Origin: Phorcus lineatus
Taxonomy: Eukaryota; Mollusca; Gastropoda; Trochida; Trochidae
Length of the DNA stretch: 64,000 bases
Direction: 5' to 3'
NCBI GenBank assembly: GCA_921293015.1
Contig: OV121081.1
Span: 52,229,877 to 52,293,876, forward strand
In this document: piece by piece, positions 14,030-26,900 of the stretch
Layout of the letters: the number at the start of each line of letters is the position of its first letter
Position numbering within the stretch: position 1 is the first letter of the stretch
Notes under the pieces: generated by a model
The model's database searches: none
Seen by the model: only the letters and a program-made list of their open reading frames with translations
What the model was told of the DNA's origin: nothing
Position numbers and translations under genes: made by a program

Positions 14030-14222
14030 AGCTCTTATTGCACTTTTTATATATTTTAAATTTGTAGAGTCTCTCATAACCCTACAATGGGTGGCTTGTT
14101 ACTTTTTATATGCTTTTTTAACTTAGTGATTTGACTTATATCTGCATATATGATCTTTTTATGTGTTTATACATGAATCATTGTAACGAGATGAGACTAA
14201 AATAAAATATCTGTCTGTCTAT
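14030..14222 (+). mobile_element. Possible LINE/SINE 3' end with short tandem tail
   Basis: The stretch ends GAGATGAGACTAAAATAAAA followed by TATCTGTCTGTCTATC. A polyadenylation-like signal followed directly by a tetranucleotide tail is typical of non-LTR element 3' ends in molluscs. No coding part remains, and I did not find a target-site duplication. Confidence 0.4.
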
Positions 14223-14859
14223 CATCTATTGATTCAACGATATAACAATGAATAATCAAACAGGAATATGACATCTTAGGTAGGTCTTGAGAAATCAAGT
14301 GGGTTCCCTAAGAAAACCATTGAAATATCATTGACTGATTTATGTCGAGCGTTTATCCATCGAACCAAGTCAGCTTCTTATAGAATTCAGAATGTAGTGA
14401 ATGTAACTTGCTCTTGTGATATAAACATCAATAAATATATTCAAATATATTCAATATGATAGATTTAAGACACTTTAGTTAGGGGAGGGCGTCTTGCTAC
14501 GTACACATGAAGATAAGGTACAAATGTGTTTTCATGATTAATGAACTAATTAATTATTTACGACTGTTGACGTGTTTAAGTATGTTTATACACAGTAGTG
14601 GGTATCTATGAAGCATACAAATGTTTTAGAATCAATGTTTACAAGTATGTCTCATAATAAGCTACTATAAACTACGACTTTAGTTATTTTGCTTAGAAAT
14701 AGTCCAAACGATATGCAGCATTAAACGGATTGTTACTTGGAAAATACGAACGTATTATTTACGACAATGTCGTCTTTATTTATTCAAATCCTGCTTTCAG
14801 AACTGCAGGTATGTGTCTTATCAAAATTGTGTACTTTTTTATCACTCATAGTTTTCAAT

Positions 14860-15560
14860 ATTTTCAGAAGACACCGTTGGCATTGTCAAATGTGTTTCTT
14901 TAGATAGATTCAAACTACACGAATACCACAAATTATATGTAGTGAGAAGTTAACACCAAAGGTTATATCTGTAAGTAAGTGCGAAAACCGACTTACAGTG
15001 ACTCTAAAAATCGAAAACTAAAATAGAAACCTTCAGTATGTGATGTACTTGACAAGCGCCATTGTATAGAGACTACGTTTGCTCCAGACCTCGTCTACGA
15101 GAGTAGATGTCGAGGCTGCAAAAATGAGGAAAATTCTGAGGTATAAAGAGATCCATTAGTCATAATGCAAGAAGGATGTAATATTGAAGTGAATTCAGGG
15201 TTAATGTAAAGTGATGCAAAAAGCTGAGTTATTTTGGATGAATAATAAAACGTCTAGTTTGGTCTTTAGAATCTTAATTATGACACTCGGAGGACGTTTC
15301 AAAAAGGAAAACCGCAAGTGTGCCTCATTCAGTGGCAGGTTTGTTTGGATTCCAAAAAAATCAATAACAATCTATGTAAGGGGGTAAATTCCTCCTAACT
15401 TCTCTCGTCAATTTGTTTAACGATCACGAATATTCTCATGTCGATGCAGCTAATGGGAAAAATATGACAACGGCGAGATTTATCGAATTCTGTTTTTTTA
15501 GAAGAAAGCTGTTTTTATTGAGGACATTCTGCCAGATCAACTTATCATAGCGATTGATAT
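14860..15560. repeat. Segmental duplication array A, partial copy A3
   Basis: Matches the left part of A1 and A2: AAAACTAAAATAGAAACC near 15015, CTGCAAAAATGAGGAAAATT near 15115, and AATATTCTCATGTCGATG near 15430. I cannot follow the homology confidently beyond about 15.6-15.9 kb, so the third copy is partial or too decayed. Confidence 0.65.
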
Positions 15561-15899
15561 AAATTCTGCTATTTATGCCTTCGGAGTCACAAAGTAAATA
15601 TTTTTGATCTATTACATATAAATGTAAATGAACGACAATTCAATTAATTTTATCTAAGTTTATCTACGAGAGTACACGGTAGGTATAGTGTCCCACCACT
15701 CTAGTTTATTGTTGCGGATTAAACGAATATTTTCATGTTAAATATGATAATGTGGCATGGAAACGATTGATGTTAATTAGATAAAGTCTGACATCTGATG
15801 ATGATTAACACAAAATTATGATGTCATTTACAATTTTTCTTATATATATGTTTTGTCCTACGATTAATTATAGACATACGATAAGCTATGTTAATGTGA

Positions 15900-17095
15900 T
15901 GGATATCCGTAAATTAATATTTTTGAAAAAAGATATGTGGACACATAATTATCCTTAAACATCCTTAATAATGTTAATTTTGTCAGTTCATAATTAAACT
16001 TTTTGTGAACAGACAATTTTTTAAGAAATCTGTAAATGCAATCAGTTATCATTGTTATGAAGTATTTATATATTTGAACGTTATTGAATATTTGGATGTA
16101 GGTTATGTATTAATAAAAAAATAATTAAATATCTTAATCTAATAATAATTTCTTTGTTAAAAGTGAATGTTCACTATTCATGGCTAATATACGAAGCATG
16201 CTATCATTCTTTAAAAATAATTCCTGTCTATCAAGTAAAGCGTGACACGAATTCAAATCTCCTAAAGGGGCTTAAACATTAACACTTAAAATACTACGTC
16301 AATAAACTCTTTCACTTTATCAATATTAACTTTGACATGACTGATCACTTAATCGTTAAGATGGTGTGCATTTATCAAGGAAATTCGATGATATCGACAT
16401 CTTTCTATTTCACTGCAAAATTAGAATTTAATAACGCATCTAAGGAATAATTGATGTCAATATCCGTGAATGTGACTTAATCTGAAATTAAAAACATATT
16501 TGAGATATATTGAGTAGTGTAATTAATGAAACAATTTAAGAATGATGCCTTGCGTCTTTTTATTAAATGTGTTGATATTTGTAAACATTTTACTTTTTTT
16601 TCAATGCTGATTAGTTTTCTGACATTGTTTTTAATTAGGTTGTACTATAAAAAGCCAAAACCTTCTATCCCAATATGTCTGGAAGGAAATTTCATATCAT
16701 AATGCTTAAACTTACCATATGCAAAACATAAAAACTATATCAACTTTTTAACGCAATAGCTTACATTTCCCCATCTTTTTTCACGTTGTATACAGCTACA
16801 TTATAGGTAAGCCTTAAATCAAAAAAAGTCTGTCTTTCTTTGATGATCATAACATTTATCGAAGAACTTGACTTCATGTAAAAAAGCGCAATGGCCTACA
16901 TGTAGTTAATCATGACTTCATTTATCTATATGCGTACTCTAAGCTTGACGTTAGGATCTCTATGAATCAACCAATCAATCAATAAAAAAGCATATGATGT
17001 ACGTCTTTGAGTTCGATCAGACACTTAGTGTTCATTATTTTTATAACCTCCGTCAGTTCAACAATATTAAACTTTTCTTCGAGAGTTCCCAAATG
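15900..17095. other. Gene-free AT-rich spacer
   Basis: No open frame above chance, no inverted repeat and no duplication partner found by eye. Confidence 0.4.
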
Positions 17096-17098
17096 TCA

Positions 17099-17341
17099 TG
17101 TGAATTGAGTTGATCTCCAGCTAGAGATGTGACCTTTATTATAAAGAACTGCTAGAGACGTTACACAAAGTGGATTGCTCCGTGTGATCAATGTTACGAC
17201 GCTACATAGCATCTGTAGCTCTTTCCCCAATTTCGCTTCAGCACCACTGCACAATTTGGGCGAGAGAGCTTCCTCTTGCAGCCAGCGTTTGATTTCTACA
17301 AGTGTTATTGTACATGATTCACTAGATTTAAACTTGATTTC
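17099..17341 (-). CDS. Protein-like open stretch, possible exon or relic (81 codons)
   Basis: The minus strand is open for 81 codons between a TAG (17342-17344) and a TGA (17096-17098). The translation looks protein-like (EIKRWLQEEALSPKLCSG, then AEAKLGKELQMLCSVVTLIT) and the GC content is higher than nearby. It lies downstream, in the minus direction, of the second open stretch at 17921-18202, so the two could be exons of one gene or of a pseudogene. I do not recognise a family, there is no start codon, and the splice sites are weak. The plus-strand frame at 17175-17369 would be its shadow. Confidence 0.25.
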
Positions 17342-17920
17342 CTACTTAATAATGATCAAATGGAAATGAGGTTAGTGTATTATTTCGATACGATAAGAAA
17401 CCTATACATTGATGACTCGTTATCTACTTGTATTTAACAACTTAGTATATAATGAATTATTGTTGAATTTTGTTTCTTATGATTAATTATGGTAGCTTCA
17501 TTAAGAAAGAAACCTCATCATGTAATAAATAACTTTTATTATGTGTCTTATTATTACCACATTACTCCTTACAAACAATCAAAATTAAAATTGTGTATAT
17601 TAAAAACATAGGAAATCTGTTAAAATATAGAGATATCTACCTCTTAATATGTAGTAATAAATGATGTCTCTCCCCTTCGTGTCTCACGATCATTACTGTT
17701 ATTTGTTACTTTACAATGAAAACAATCTTGATATTGCCATTACTTTTACAAAATAATGTTGTTCCTCTTACATTAAATACATTACTCTCACATTGAATTC
17801 GTCATATTGTTATGCACATTAAAGTTATTGAAATATTTCCGAAACCACAAATTGAAAATTACCATCGATAGCTATAATCAATATCAGAATTATCCCTGTT
17901 CATCAATGCCAACAAAACTA

Positions 17921-18202
17921 AACTTGTCTTTCACGATTCCCAATGCCTACTGTGGCACAGATGTGGAGAGAGGGATAGTTATCGACATCTCCGGGCTTGA
18001 ACCCATTCAGTTTTTGCAAAGGATTCGAGTAATTAATCTCCTTCAGTCCACACTCGTCTAAACATCTTCTAATTACCGACCCTTCATCCATAAACACGAG
18101 CCCTTCAAGATGTTCTTCCGTTGGGTTTTGATCTGCATTCTTGTGAATGGTTGAAGCACCAACAAATTGTACACTGCATTCAGTTGTTCTTAAGAAGATA
18201 AC
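17921..18202 (-). CDS. Protein-like open stretch, possible exon or relic (94 codons)
   Basis: Open for 94 codons on the minus strand from just after a TGA (18203-18205) to a TAG (17918-17920). The middle reads EEHLEGLVFMDEGSVIRRCL, DECGLKEINYSN and FKPGDVDNYPSLHIC, which looks like real protein. Possible acceptors are TCTTCTTAAG (exon from 18188) or ATGCAG (from 18173); possible donors follow the ICAT segment. No family is recognised. The 84-codon plus-strand frame at 17807-18061 overlaps it and looks less protein-like. Confidence 0.3.
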
Positions 18203-18789
18203 TCATAACTGGGGCAGTCAAATCTTTACAATACAAGATTTAAAACCATCTTTGTATTGATATATATGAATTATTTCCAGAGGAAGTGTGTCACATACTG
18301 TTGCAATTGTATTTATGTAGAACCTATGTGTTGCACAAATTCTTGCACGTATGTTAAAAAATGTAATACTTCTCATCTAATCAAATTGACACGAGTTTTT
18401 CATCATCCTTCTTATTAAATGAAGTCACAATGAGAGTCGAACTAATGGGTATGCATTTTTTATCACTTACATTAAATCCAAAGCAGTAAAAAATCTACAA
18501 TGTGACTTTTACACGAATTTTTGCATTCAATAGCTATGTCAGCCAATCATTTACAAGCTAGGAAAAAACCTTTCAATTTGTATTTCTCTGTGAGTTGTTT
18601 TTGGTTGTTCCGAAATAAAACTGCAATCAGATGAATGCTATATCACTTCTTCAGCTTTACAGCCACTGCATGTTTAATGTTTATCTAGGGATGCTATGCA
18701 TTTTAGGAAGATTAACACGAAGGGTCGAGTAAGCGTATGTGTGAATCATTTTTGTAGCCGTAAATTCTTACATGATTTCATTTTATTGC
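18203..18789. other. Gene-free spacer
   Basis: I see no coding frame, repeat or RNA in this AT-rich stretch. Confidence 0.4.
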
Positions 18790-19800
18790 CGAAACTTGTC
18801 ACCACGTGTAGGGCAACTCACCCCAGATGAGCTATCCGCCAGTCTTAAAGGGGATGGCTCACTCAAGCAAACCATTGCATAAATCGTTAAGCAGGACAGA
18901 AGTTGTGTACCTAACCGTGCGTTGACCGAAAAAATGCACTTTAAACTAGAAGCGTGGTATTAAATGTTAGTCAGGGAGTACCAAATCTGCCTTTTCCAGA
19001 AATCGAAGATCTTAGTCTGGAACCAGGCGATGCTCTTTAACCTAGGGCCAAAACACTTGATCCTCTAATGTCGATGATTTACCTTCCACTCGTGAGCAGC
19101 GTTGCTGCTTAGTTTAACAGCTATTAGCACAGGAGTAGGCCCAAAATGACATAAAGCATTGCCGCCTGACGCACCGTATTATATGTCTATGATGATTAAT
19201 GACGAGGGAAAAAGATGCACTCTCTTTCGCGACATCACTCAAAGTTAGGAGAGAGAGAAATAACTTCCACTAAATTCAGCGCGTATGTCTCCCGTTCTCT
19301 AGCAGGGCAATAGGAGACCCGGAGCATAGTCATACCGCCTCACTTTCCGCAACGTTGCACAGCTTGGCGAAACTCTGATCAACAATTTTCAAGTGTTTGT
19401 CGATTGAATTTCGTTGTGTCCCGGACTCCTACCTTATGACTGTCTGTACAGCGAGATCACATGGCTGACCTACCGCCTGGTGGTTTGTTCAATGAGTATA
19501 GTTCCACAACAAACAGTTCTAGTGCTAGCCTACAAGGCAAACTTTGAGACTGGATTAGATGGAGTGTGTCTAGTGGGGACGAATCGCTAATAAGGTGAGT
19601 GTCAGTAATTGTCCTTTCTCCCCAACCGTATCAGAATGCACAGGGTTAATTTGATAAGCGTCTGATGCGATGGGCTTCAAGCCAATTAGTACGCAGACCA
19701 GTGCTGACAGAAAAACGGTTCATAGAGAAGTATATTGCCAGGACGATCAGTTGATTCCGCAGGCGATAGCCTTTCACTGATCTGATAAACGTGATTAACT
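18790..19800. other. GC-richer block of unknown origin
   Basis: About 1 kb with visibly higher GC content and CpG frequency than anything around it, with sharp edges (AT-rich DNA resumes near 19800). It holds no long open frame. A plus-strand exon-like piece ending in a consensus donor is at 19461-19594. It could be a mobile-element terminal or promoter region, or a decayed gene 5' end. No terminal repeats were found by eye. Confidence 0.45.
19461..19594 (+). pseudogene. First-exon-like segment ending in GTGAGT
   Basis: ATG at 19461 opens MADLPPGGLFNEYSS and continues through a Ser/Thr-rich stretch to a TGA. The same frame then continues (DWIRWSVSSGDESLIR) up to AAG followed by GTGAGT at 19595. 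The layout resembles a first exon with one stop, so a decayed copy. No family is recognised, and coincidence is possible. Confidence 0.2.
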
Positions 19801-20470
19801 AAATGAAATAAGAAAATGAAGTGAAAAAATAATGATGGATGGATTTGAGTGAAAAACTGACAATCTTTTATTATTTTGATTTGTTTTATGCCTACAAATA
19901 TTGCATTATTCTAATAGCAATGTTATTTCATACAAAGTTGACAGACTTAATCATTACCAACGGTTCGTTTATAAGATACTAACACACTGGTCTAGTCATA
20001 CAAAACTAAATAATTTGAATTGCTAGTTTGCTACTGGTTTATTTTAAATTTGCATAACTGTGTCAGAAACAGTGATTTGAAAATTGCTTTGTCTGGGTCT
20101 TTGTAGGCCTTTTATTGGCTCTAGAATTATGTTCCCGACACTTGCATTAACGTAAAGTAAAGGATAATGTTTTTAATAAAGTGAAGATATTCATTTTTAT
20201 ATATGGTGATTAACAATACCTTATGTGAGAAAAAATATTTGAGGGATGTACAGGTTTGTCTACCATTACAAGATTACATGATATAATCGATACGAGAATT
20301 ATACGCATTAAAAACTTAACGCATCTTGATCTGATTCATGACTGCTTTTCTACATTTTAATTTACAATTGACACTACACTTATATTGTTTCTTCGTATTA
20401 TTGTACTACTGCTATTTCAAATACTACCGTTATTATCGCTACAACAACCACTATACTACAACGATAAAAA
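19801..20470. other. Gene-free AT-rich spacer
   Basis: I see nothing beyond low-complexity AT-rich sequence. Confidence 0.4.
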
Positions 20471-20635
20471 CAACTACAACTACTACTACTACTACTACTA
20501 CTGTAACTAATTTAACTACAACTACTTCTACTACTAATAATTCTGCTACTGCTATTACCCCCACCACCACTACTATTACTACCACAACTACCACTACTAC
20601 TACTACTACTACCACTTCTTCCACTATTATTATGG
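20471..20635. repeat. ACT/TAC trinucleotide microsatellite
   Basis: Imperfect (ACT)n with CCA and AAT interruptions. The Thr-rich plus frame and Val/Ser-rich minus frame across it are repeat artefacts. Confidence 0.95.
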
Positions 20636-20920
20636 AAACAAAACACTAAGAGTTGAATAACTACCACAACTATGTCGAGTATTATTATTACAACCACATA
20701 CACAATTACATGTACTACCAACACCACCATTACTTCTAGTTCCTCTCATACGATTCATATGTACAACCTATACTACTATTACTTTTACTACTTGTCCTCC
20801 TACTAGTATTAACTCTTAAATGCTAACTATCCGCTATCTATACTTTTACTACCACTTCTTCGTTTATTAGATACTCTCTTCTCGTTTTCCACATTTCGAC
20901 AGCTTATTAGTCATGGTTCT

Positions 20921-21166
20921 ACCACTACTACTACTACTACTACTTACTGCTTCTACTACTACTGCTTCTACTAGTACTTCGTCTTCTACTACTACTTCTA
21001 CTACTACTACTACTGTTACTGCTACTACTAGAACTTCTACTAGTACTACGTCTTCTACTATTACTATTACTACTACTACTGCTGCTGCTGCTACTACTGC
21101 TGCTGCTGCTACTACTACTACTGCTGCTACTACTACTGCTACTACTACTACTACTACTGCTACTAT
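20921..21166. repeat. ACT/GCT trinucleotide microsatellite
   Basis: About 245 bp of (TAC)n with TTC and TGC variants, including (TGC)n runs near 21079-21110. Same motif as 20.5 kb and 51.1-51.95 kb. Confidence 0.95.
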
Positions 21167-21203
21167 GTCACTCACTTCATTTCTTTATATTCAAATCTCA
21201 TAA

Positions 21204-23230
21204 CACTCGAGATTATTACCCCTCTTATTTCCCGTTACAAATGAATAACCTTAACGAGACATAGGTTGTTTTATAACATCTTATGTGGCTTTGATTAATG
21301 CCAAAATACATGAACTGATTTAAGTTCGAATTGTCTCATTTAACTTCATTAAACCTTATCAACGCAAAATGCCAAATGCATGATTGTTTTGTTTTCAATG
21401 ATAATCAAACAAATTAAAGGTCTTGTATGTTTGGAAGCAGAAATGTTTCGTCCCGTTTTATGTATACAAGTTATACAATTACACACTTTCAAATCCATAT
21501 TTGTTTTTTTCCTATTGCCAAGCTTTGTCTGGCATATTGGCGTCCGCTAGTCGCGATGCATTGTCGGGTATTCACAAATCCCGACTTCAACCTTTATAGT
21601 TTCACTGTTCCGAACCGTAAAGCAATAGAATGGTGTTTTTCAGCGACTGTCAATCATTTTGATAAAACAACACCACTTATGACGTTAGACAAAATTTACT
21701 TTAAAAAAATACTCTTTGTTATTTAAATGACAGATCCGAAACTTACGGAAAAAATATCTTTACTCAAACTTTCAAGAATTCAAACTTGGTTTGATCAACA
21801 GTTCATCAATAGAATAATGCGGTGCTCTGTTGTAAATAATCTCCAACCATAAAGACCACTCTATTATATAAAATATATTATCAAATTATTTTCTCAAATA
21901 AGAAGATAAACGTCGAAATATGGCCTTTAATTTCATACAATAATTACATGGAAATAGCACATGATTGTGTTATTGATGATAAAACGTCTTATTCAGTAAA
22001 GAACAATGATCAATGATAAGAAGATCGCTTGCTCACAAGAGCTCCTACACTTAACTTATCCATCTACCAGTCATGACCAATTACATAGACTATACAACAT
22101 TGTTAAATTGCTGCCAGTCATTATATAGAACTATCGTAAATCACACGAACAGCAGGTCAGGATGAAGGTCCTGCCTTAATGCATTTCATAGTTTCATGGT
22201 GTACAGAGTTACTGCACCTCGACTTGCAATTGGTACATGGTATACGCCTCTTCACAGTATATATTAACATGTAATCTCTGTTCATTAGCGCCATGAGCAT
22301 GCATTAGTGTATGTACTGGCGCATAACAAATACCCATTATTATTAATTTCTAAAAGTTTAACTGACAGACTGTTCATAATATCTTGACCTTAAAGTAACC
22401 CTGACACGAAATTTAACCTTTTGAGAAAGCAAGACTAAATTCAGAACATTAGAAATTAGAAAATACCATTTGTGTAAGGCTCCTCTCGATTTTCCATAAA
22501 CTATTCATTTTCAAGATTTAATTTTTTAGACTGAGGGTAAGCGTAGGTTTCTGAAGATACATTGCGATCCCAAACTTATGAGATAAATGGTAACGAATAA
22601 GAAATCCTGTTAAATCCTGTTAATTTTTTAAGTTCAATTTATATTCGCGTATCTAAGATAAACATTTTTTACCTACTAAATTATGTCAAATTTTAAACAG
22701 TATGTCTTCCTGAACGCCTTCACAAATGGTGATTGTTACATATCTGAAGCGAGGCTTTATCAAGTGTGGATCAGCAATACATTAGCAAAAAGAATGCCTT
22801 AATCACTCTGGCAAACATACCGATAATGTCTTAGGTACACACAGTATTGACCTTTTTCTGAACTTTCCTAGCAGGGTTTGTATATCTTATTATTTAGGAT
22901 AACTCAAAGGTGCTTTATAGGGCTGATAACCATTGAGTTTATTGACACAATGCTGTGTTCGTCAAACATTTGGCTGGTTCTTCAATACTGAAAAGGTCAA
23001 AGTACTTTCATTTTTGGAAATTCCGTGAGAAAACATTTCTGTTTGAAATTGTTGAACAGATAAGTAATTTACACATATACTACTTTAACAGGTTTTGTGT
23101 AAATATTTTTAGAAGTGTTTGTTAAATTTTAAAAAAATTATTTTGATTAGAAGTAACCTAGTTCCTGGCTTTCAATTGCATAATAAGGTATGAAAAAGCA
23201 GGAAGCATTTATGTTTATGATTTCATTTAT
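21204..23230. other. Gene-free spacer
   Basis: AT-rich. The 99-codon plus frame at 21427-21726 has no recognisable domain and no flanking splice or regulatory support. Nothing else was seen. Confidence 0.4.
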
Positions 23231-23231
23231 A

Positions 23232-23598
23232 CAGCTGCATGCCAAAAGTTTTTTTTCACATACCTGAATATACTAGTGCAAATATCATGTAATTTGAGAT
23301 TATGTTGGTTTTAATCTCAGAGAGTCGATATGGAACATTTAATTTGACATTTAACGAAATCCAAATTTCGAAAATGTGACCCCTTCTGTCAATATCAATA
23401 TGCCAAAATTCGAATTTTTGCACAAGAGATCAGACGATCCAAGAATGAGTTTAAAAATTGCTATGTCACACATTGACACTGGGTGTTCTAATGTCAATTT
23501 TGCTGAGGCTATTCTATTGACGTTGAAATGAAACCCAAATTACATGATATTTGCACTACGATTCAGTGATAAGTGAACAAACTTTCGGTATGCAGCTG
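23232..23598. mobile_element. MITE with TA target duplication and long terminal inverted repeats
   Basis: Ends are CAGCTGCAT(G/A)CC read inward from both sides, each flanked by TA (23230-23231 and 23599-23600). The inverted repeats extend about 65-75 bp with gaps and include a perfect 21-bp match, GTGCAAATATCATGTAATTT plus G at 23277-23297 against 23536-23556. About 367 bp with no coding frame, consistent with a Tc1/mariner-type non-autonomous element. Confidence 0.85.
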
Positions 23599-23739
23599 TA
23601 TGTCGTTATTGAAAGTTAAGACTCATTGTCAAAGTGAGGTTTCGTTGTGAGTGTATATTCATCATTAGGATTGTCATGTTAAAACAGTTATCGTCAGTTT
23701 CACATTTAGGAAAAAAGATATGACCGATATAAACGCAGA

Positions 23740-23975
23740 CATCCTGGGTCACCAAGGGCTTTATGTTCCGATATTCTTCACAATCACGAAAATCTGTACT
23801 GAGATTACTCGCCCTTGGTTTGAATAAGCCTGTTGAATTGGTGCGTCAATTGGACCTGCAAGTCTCTCAAAAGTTAATGATTTGAGTACAAATTTTCCCG
23901 ATGAAAATGCCAAAGGTTGCTGTGAAGAGTATCAAAACATTGAGCTCTGGGTGACCGAGGATGACGAACAGGGTG
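23740..23975. repeat. Fold-back repeat with ~60-bp imperfect arms
   Basis: 23740-23800 and the reverse complement of 23895-23970 share CATCCT(G/C)GGTCACC, ATTCTTCACA / CTCTTCACA and GAAAAT(C/T)TGTACT. Two copies of one repeat therefore lie head to head about 150 bp apart. It lies between the MITE and the start of array B. Confidence 0.65.
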
Positions 23976-26900
23976 TAACTTGCACATTGAGTCAACAAGA
24001 ATGTCCTCTACGTCGGAAAAAAACCTCTTCTTTTTATCTCCATGAATGAAATAGAATATTTAGTCGTTTATCAGCATCGTTGGTGCAGGACTGGAAATCA
24101 ACTCGATTTCACAACTGTAAAGACAATTTCAAATTGACAGATTATGTTGTTAGACTTAAATTCGTCAAAGTTTATGAATGGTGTTATTTAAACAAGAAGC
24201 ACTGTTCGTATTTTGAAATACAAATTTAGTACTTATCAGTTCTGTATAGGGAAATTAAACAGGTTAAAGTCTTGATTTGTGATCGAAAACCGGACAATGG
24301 AGTGTGCCAATGAATAATATAATGTTTTGAAACTAATGTACAGCAGATACATAGAGAAATATTGGTTACAAATATTAGGTAAGACACATAACTACTGCAT
24401 GTTAATTGGACGTAAAGTTCTTAAGATTGATATCGCCGTGTTTAGATTAGATCAGAACAAATAATAATTTAGGCATTTTAGGGATGAACATGGAAGGTCG
24501 GTGAGATGATTTGAACTTAACTTAGGACACATGATACTAAGGCACTTATCTAAGCCATATACGAAATTAGGAAACATACTCTGTGTCATTTTATTTGTAT
24601 GGCAAGTTCAATATGGAAATGAAGGAAGCATGATAAGTTGATATTTCTTGTTGTGCTGTGTTACTGATGGATACTTTTCAAAAACCATTTACGTAAGAAG
24701 TAAACATTAAGTGAACATAAATCGGTATATTTGATAAACAGATTAAGTGTTAAGAGACTAAATCACCATGCAGTTATAAAGTCGATATACTCTGATTGCG
24801 TTTATCATATGTAAGATGATAATGATATTGAGCTCCGAGCTATATCTTATTGATAGCGTGACATGTCACAAAGAGGAAATAATAGACTTCCGGATCCTCA
24901 CACTGAGTTAAGATTGACCCAACAATCAATCTGCAGGGTTCGCCGAGTTCATCTTCTAACGACCTGTATCTCTCTTCATCTTCTGTCTTGTCTAGGGGTA
25001 TTATTGGATTAAATATGGACGGTTTAATAATTTCGTCATATTTCAAACAGTTAGATTAGGGACCATTTCGGTCGTGAAACCCTGTAATCATTCGAGTCTC
25101 TGTTAAAAGTATAGTTTGAAGAAAATTCGAGTTTTTGTAGAAAAATATATTGTCCACGTTATGTGTAAACTGGTCATTTAACTACTTTTTGTTTGAGTTT
25201 TCTAAAAATTTAGTATTCTTGTAACTATTTGGACATTATTGTCGTTTATAACAGTTTCGGTTTTATAAAGTAGCTGTAAATGATTTTTCAAAAATCAGAT
25301 TAAACGTGTTCATTCTGTTTTCACATCAAAGTGATCTTTTACTTAAATTAGGAACTTTTTAAACAAAGTTTGGTTATGTTTTCACTTGTTTGCATTTTCA
25401 AATTACGAGACCCGAAGCGAAACTGTGATGGTAGTTTTGTGTATTCACCCTCTCCACCATGGAACCTCATTGCCATATACATAGCCCTCATTTGCTTATT
25501 TGCTTCAAACGCAAATATTGTCAGAGGAAATTTCACTTTAAGTGTGCCCACTTGAATTTCCAACCAATAACATATTCACAGAATTCCTGGAAATTACGTT
25601 ACATGGAGAAAATTTGACATTATTGCTAGGCACTTCAGAACACATGGGTTCATGATTTGTTGAAATCATAGTATGGTCATAATTATTACTATGATCTATA
25701 ATTTGGTTGAATTAGTATATAATCCATCTAGTCGTATTGTTGATTTTATCTTTCTGAAAATGTATTGATTATTTATTGGAATACACATTTTTTTGAAAAT
25801 AAACAAAATAGTATAATCATTGGAATGGTCCCATGTGACAATTTAAATGACATTTTCCAAGTTCGGGGTTAGTTTTGATTCCAAATCATTTCACTTTAAC
25901 CAACCTTATGGCTATACTTAAATATATATTCGAATCCTCCAGTATTTGTGATTATAAAGCATTATGCTCTTACTTTTAGAATGCAAACGCACTCTTCAAA
26001 ACCTATGATCAGCTTCAGAATGCCAAGGCTACTCTTTTTGCCGTTACCCATTCATGGAAGCTGAACCGAATTATAAAAACTCCATTAGTGGTACTCATCA
26101 TGGTAACGAGATATAAGCCAAGGCGAATAGAACTGCTTGCTGTTCACTTTCAGAAGGCTTTTCTGTAGCGTGTAACGCCGAAAGATTCCCTTCCTTAGAT
26201 TTCTACTTGTATAGATCTCTACTTGTCTGTGGTAATTTGATATCAATGTAACGAGACAGTGCTAAGCCCTTAGCGTGAGTGACATCGACTGTAGACATTA
26301 GCGTGAAGGTAATTCACTCGTAGCAACACGAATTGTTCCTGGTGTATGGGGTTTCAATGCTTATTTTACGCCTGTAAGATCATGTAGGCATTAGGTCCAT
26401 ATATATGCGGAAAACAGTCTAAACAAAAACAAACTAGTGATTTTGTTCATGATGCAAATGAGGTACAAGGCGGGTTACGAAACTCTCTCCAAATATACGA
26501 AAAGACATGGTGATAGCAGTAATATTTATAAAAGGATGAAGGAAAATCGTATAAACTTTTTTCTGAGACGGATTTTACTAACAGATATATTTTCATATTT
26601 CAAATTGTTTACGTTGCAAAGTTGAAATAAAATATTTAGTAACGTCGGTAATATGATTATCTTGTATTCTCTTAGAATGAGGTTTCCATCTAATAATAAT
26701 TATAATAGAAATATCGTCCTATCACGGTCTTTAAGAGCATGTTCCATGCGAGTTTGTGACACAATCAATGATTATTATAACGTTAATGACAACAAAAAGT
26801 ATATTGGCATCACTATATTCAAATCTTTGAATACGTAAATGTTTCATCTAACGTCAGTACAACGTTTGTTTAAAACAGATAACAAGTGAGCAAACGATGA

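Noticed and set aside
20338-21203. Thr-rich, Val-rich and Ser/Gly-rich frames on both strands
   Set aside because: Pure trinucleotide-repeat artefacts; no non-repeat coding sequence attached.
21427-21726. 99-codon ATG-initiated plus frame
   Set aside because: No domain, signal peptide or homologue recognised, and no regulatory or splice context; length is within chance for this much AT-rich DNA.
24840-25046. 68-codon minus frame with a protein-like look in B1
   Set aside because: The matching region of B2 (about 34900-35060) has stops and indels in this frame, so it is not maintained as coding sequence.
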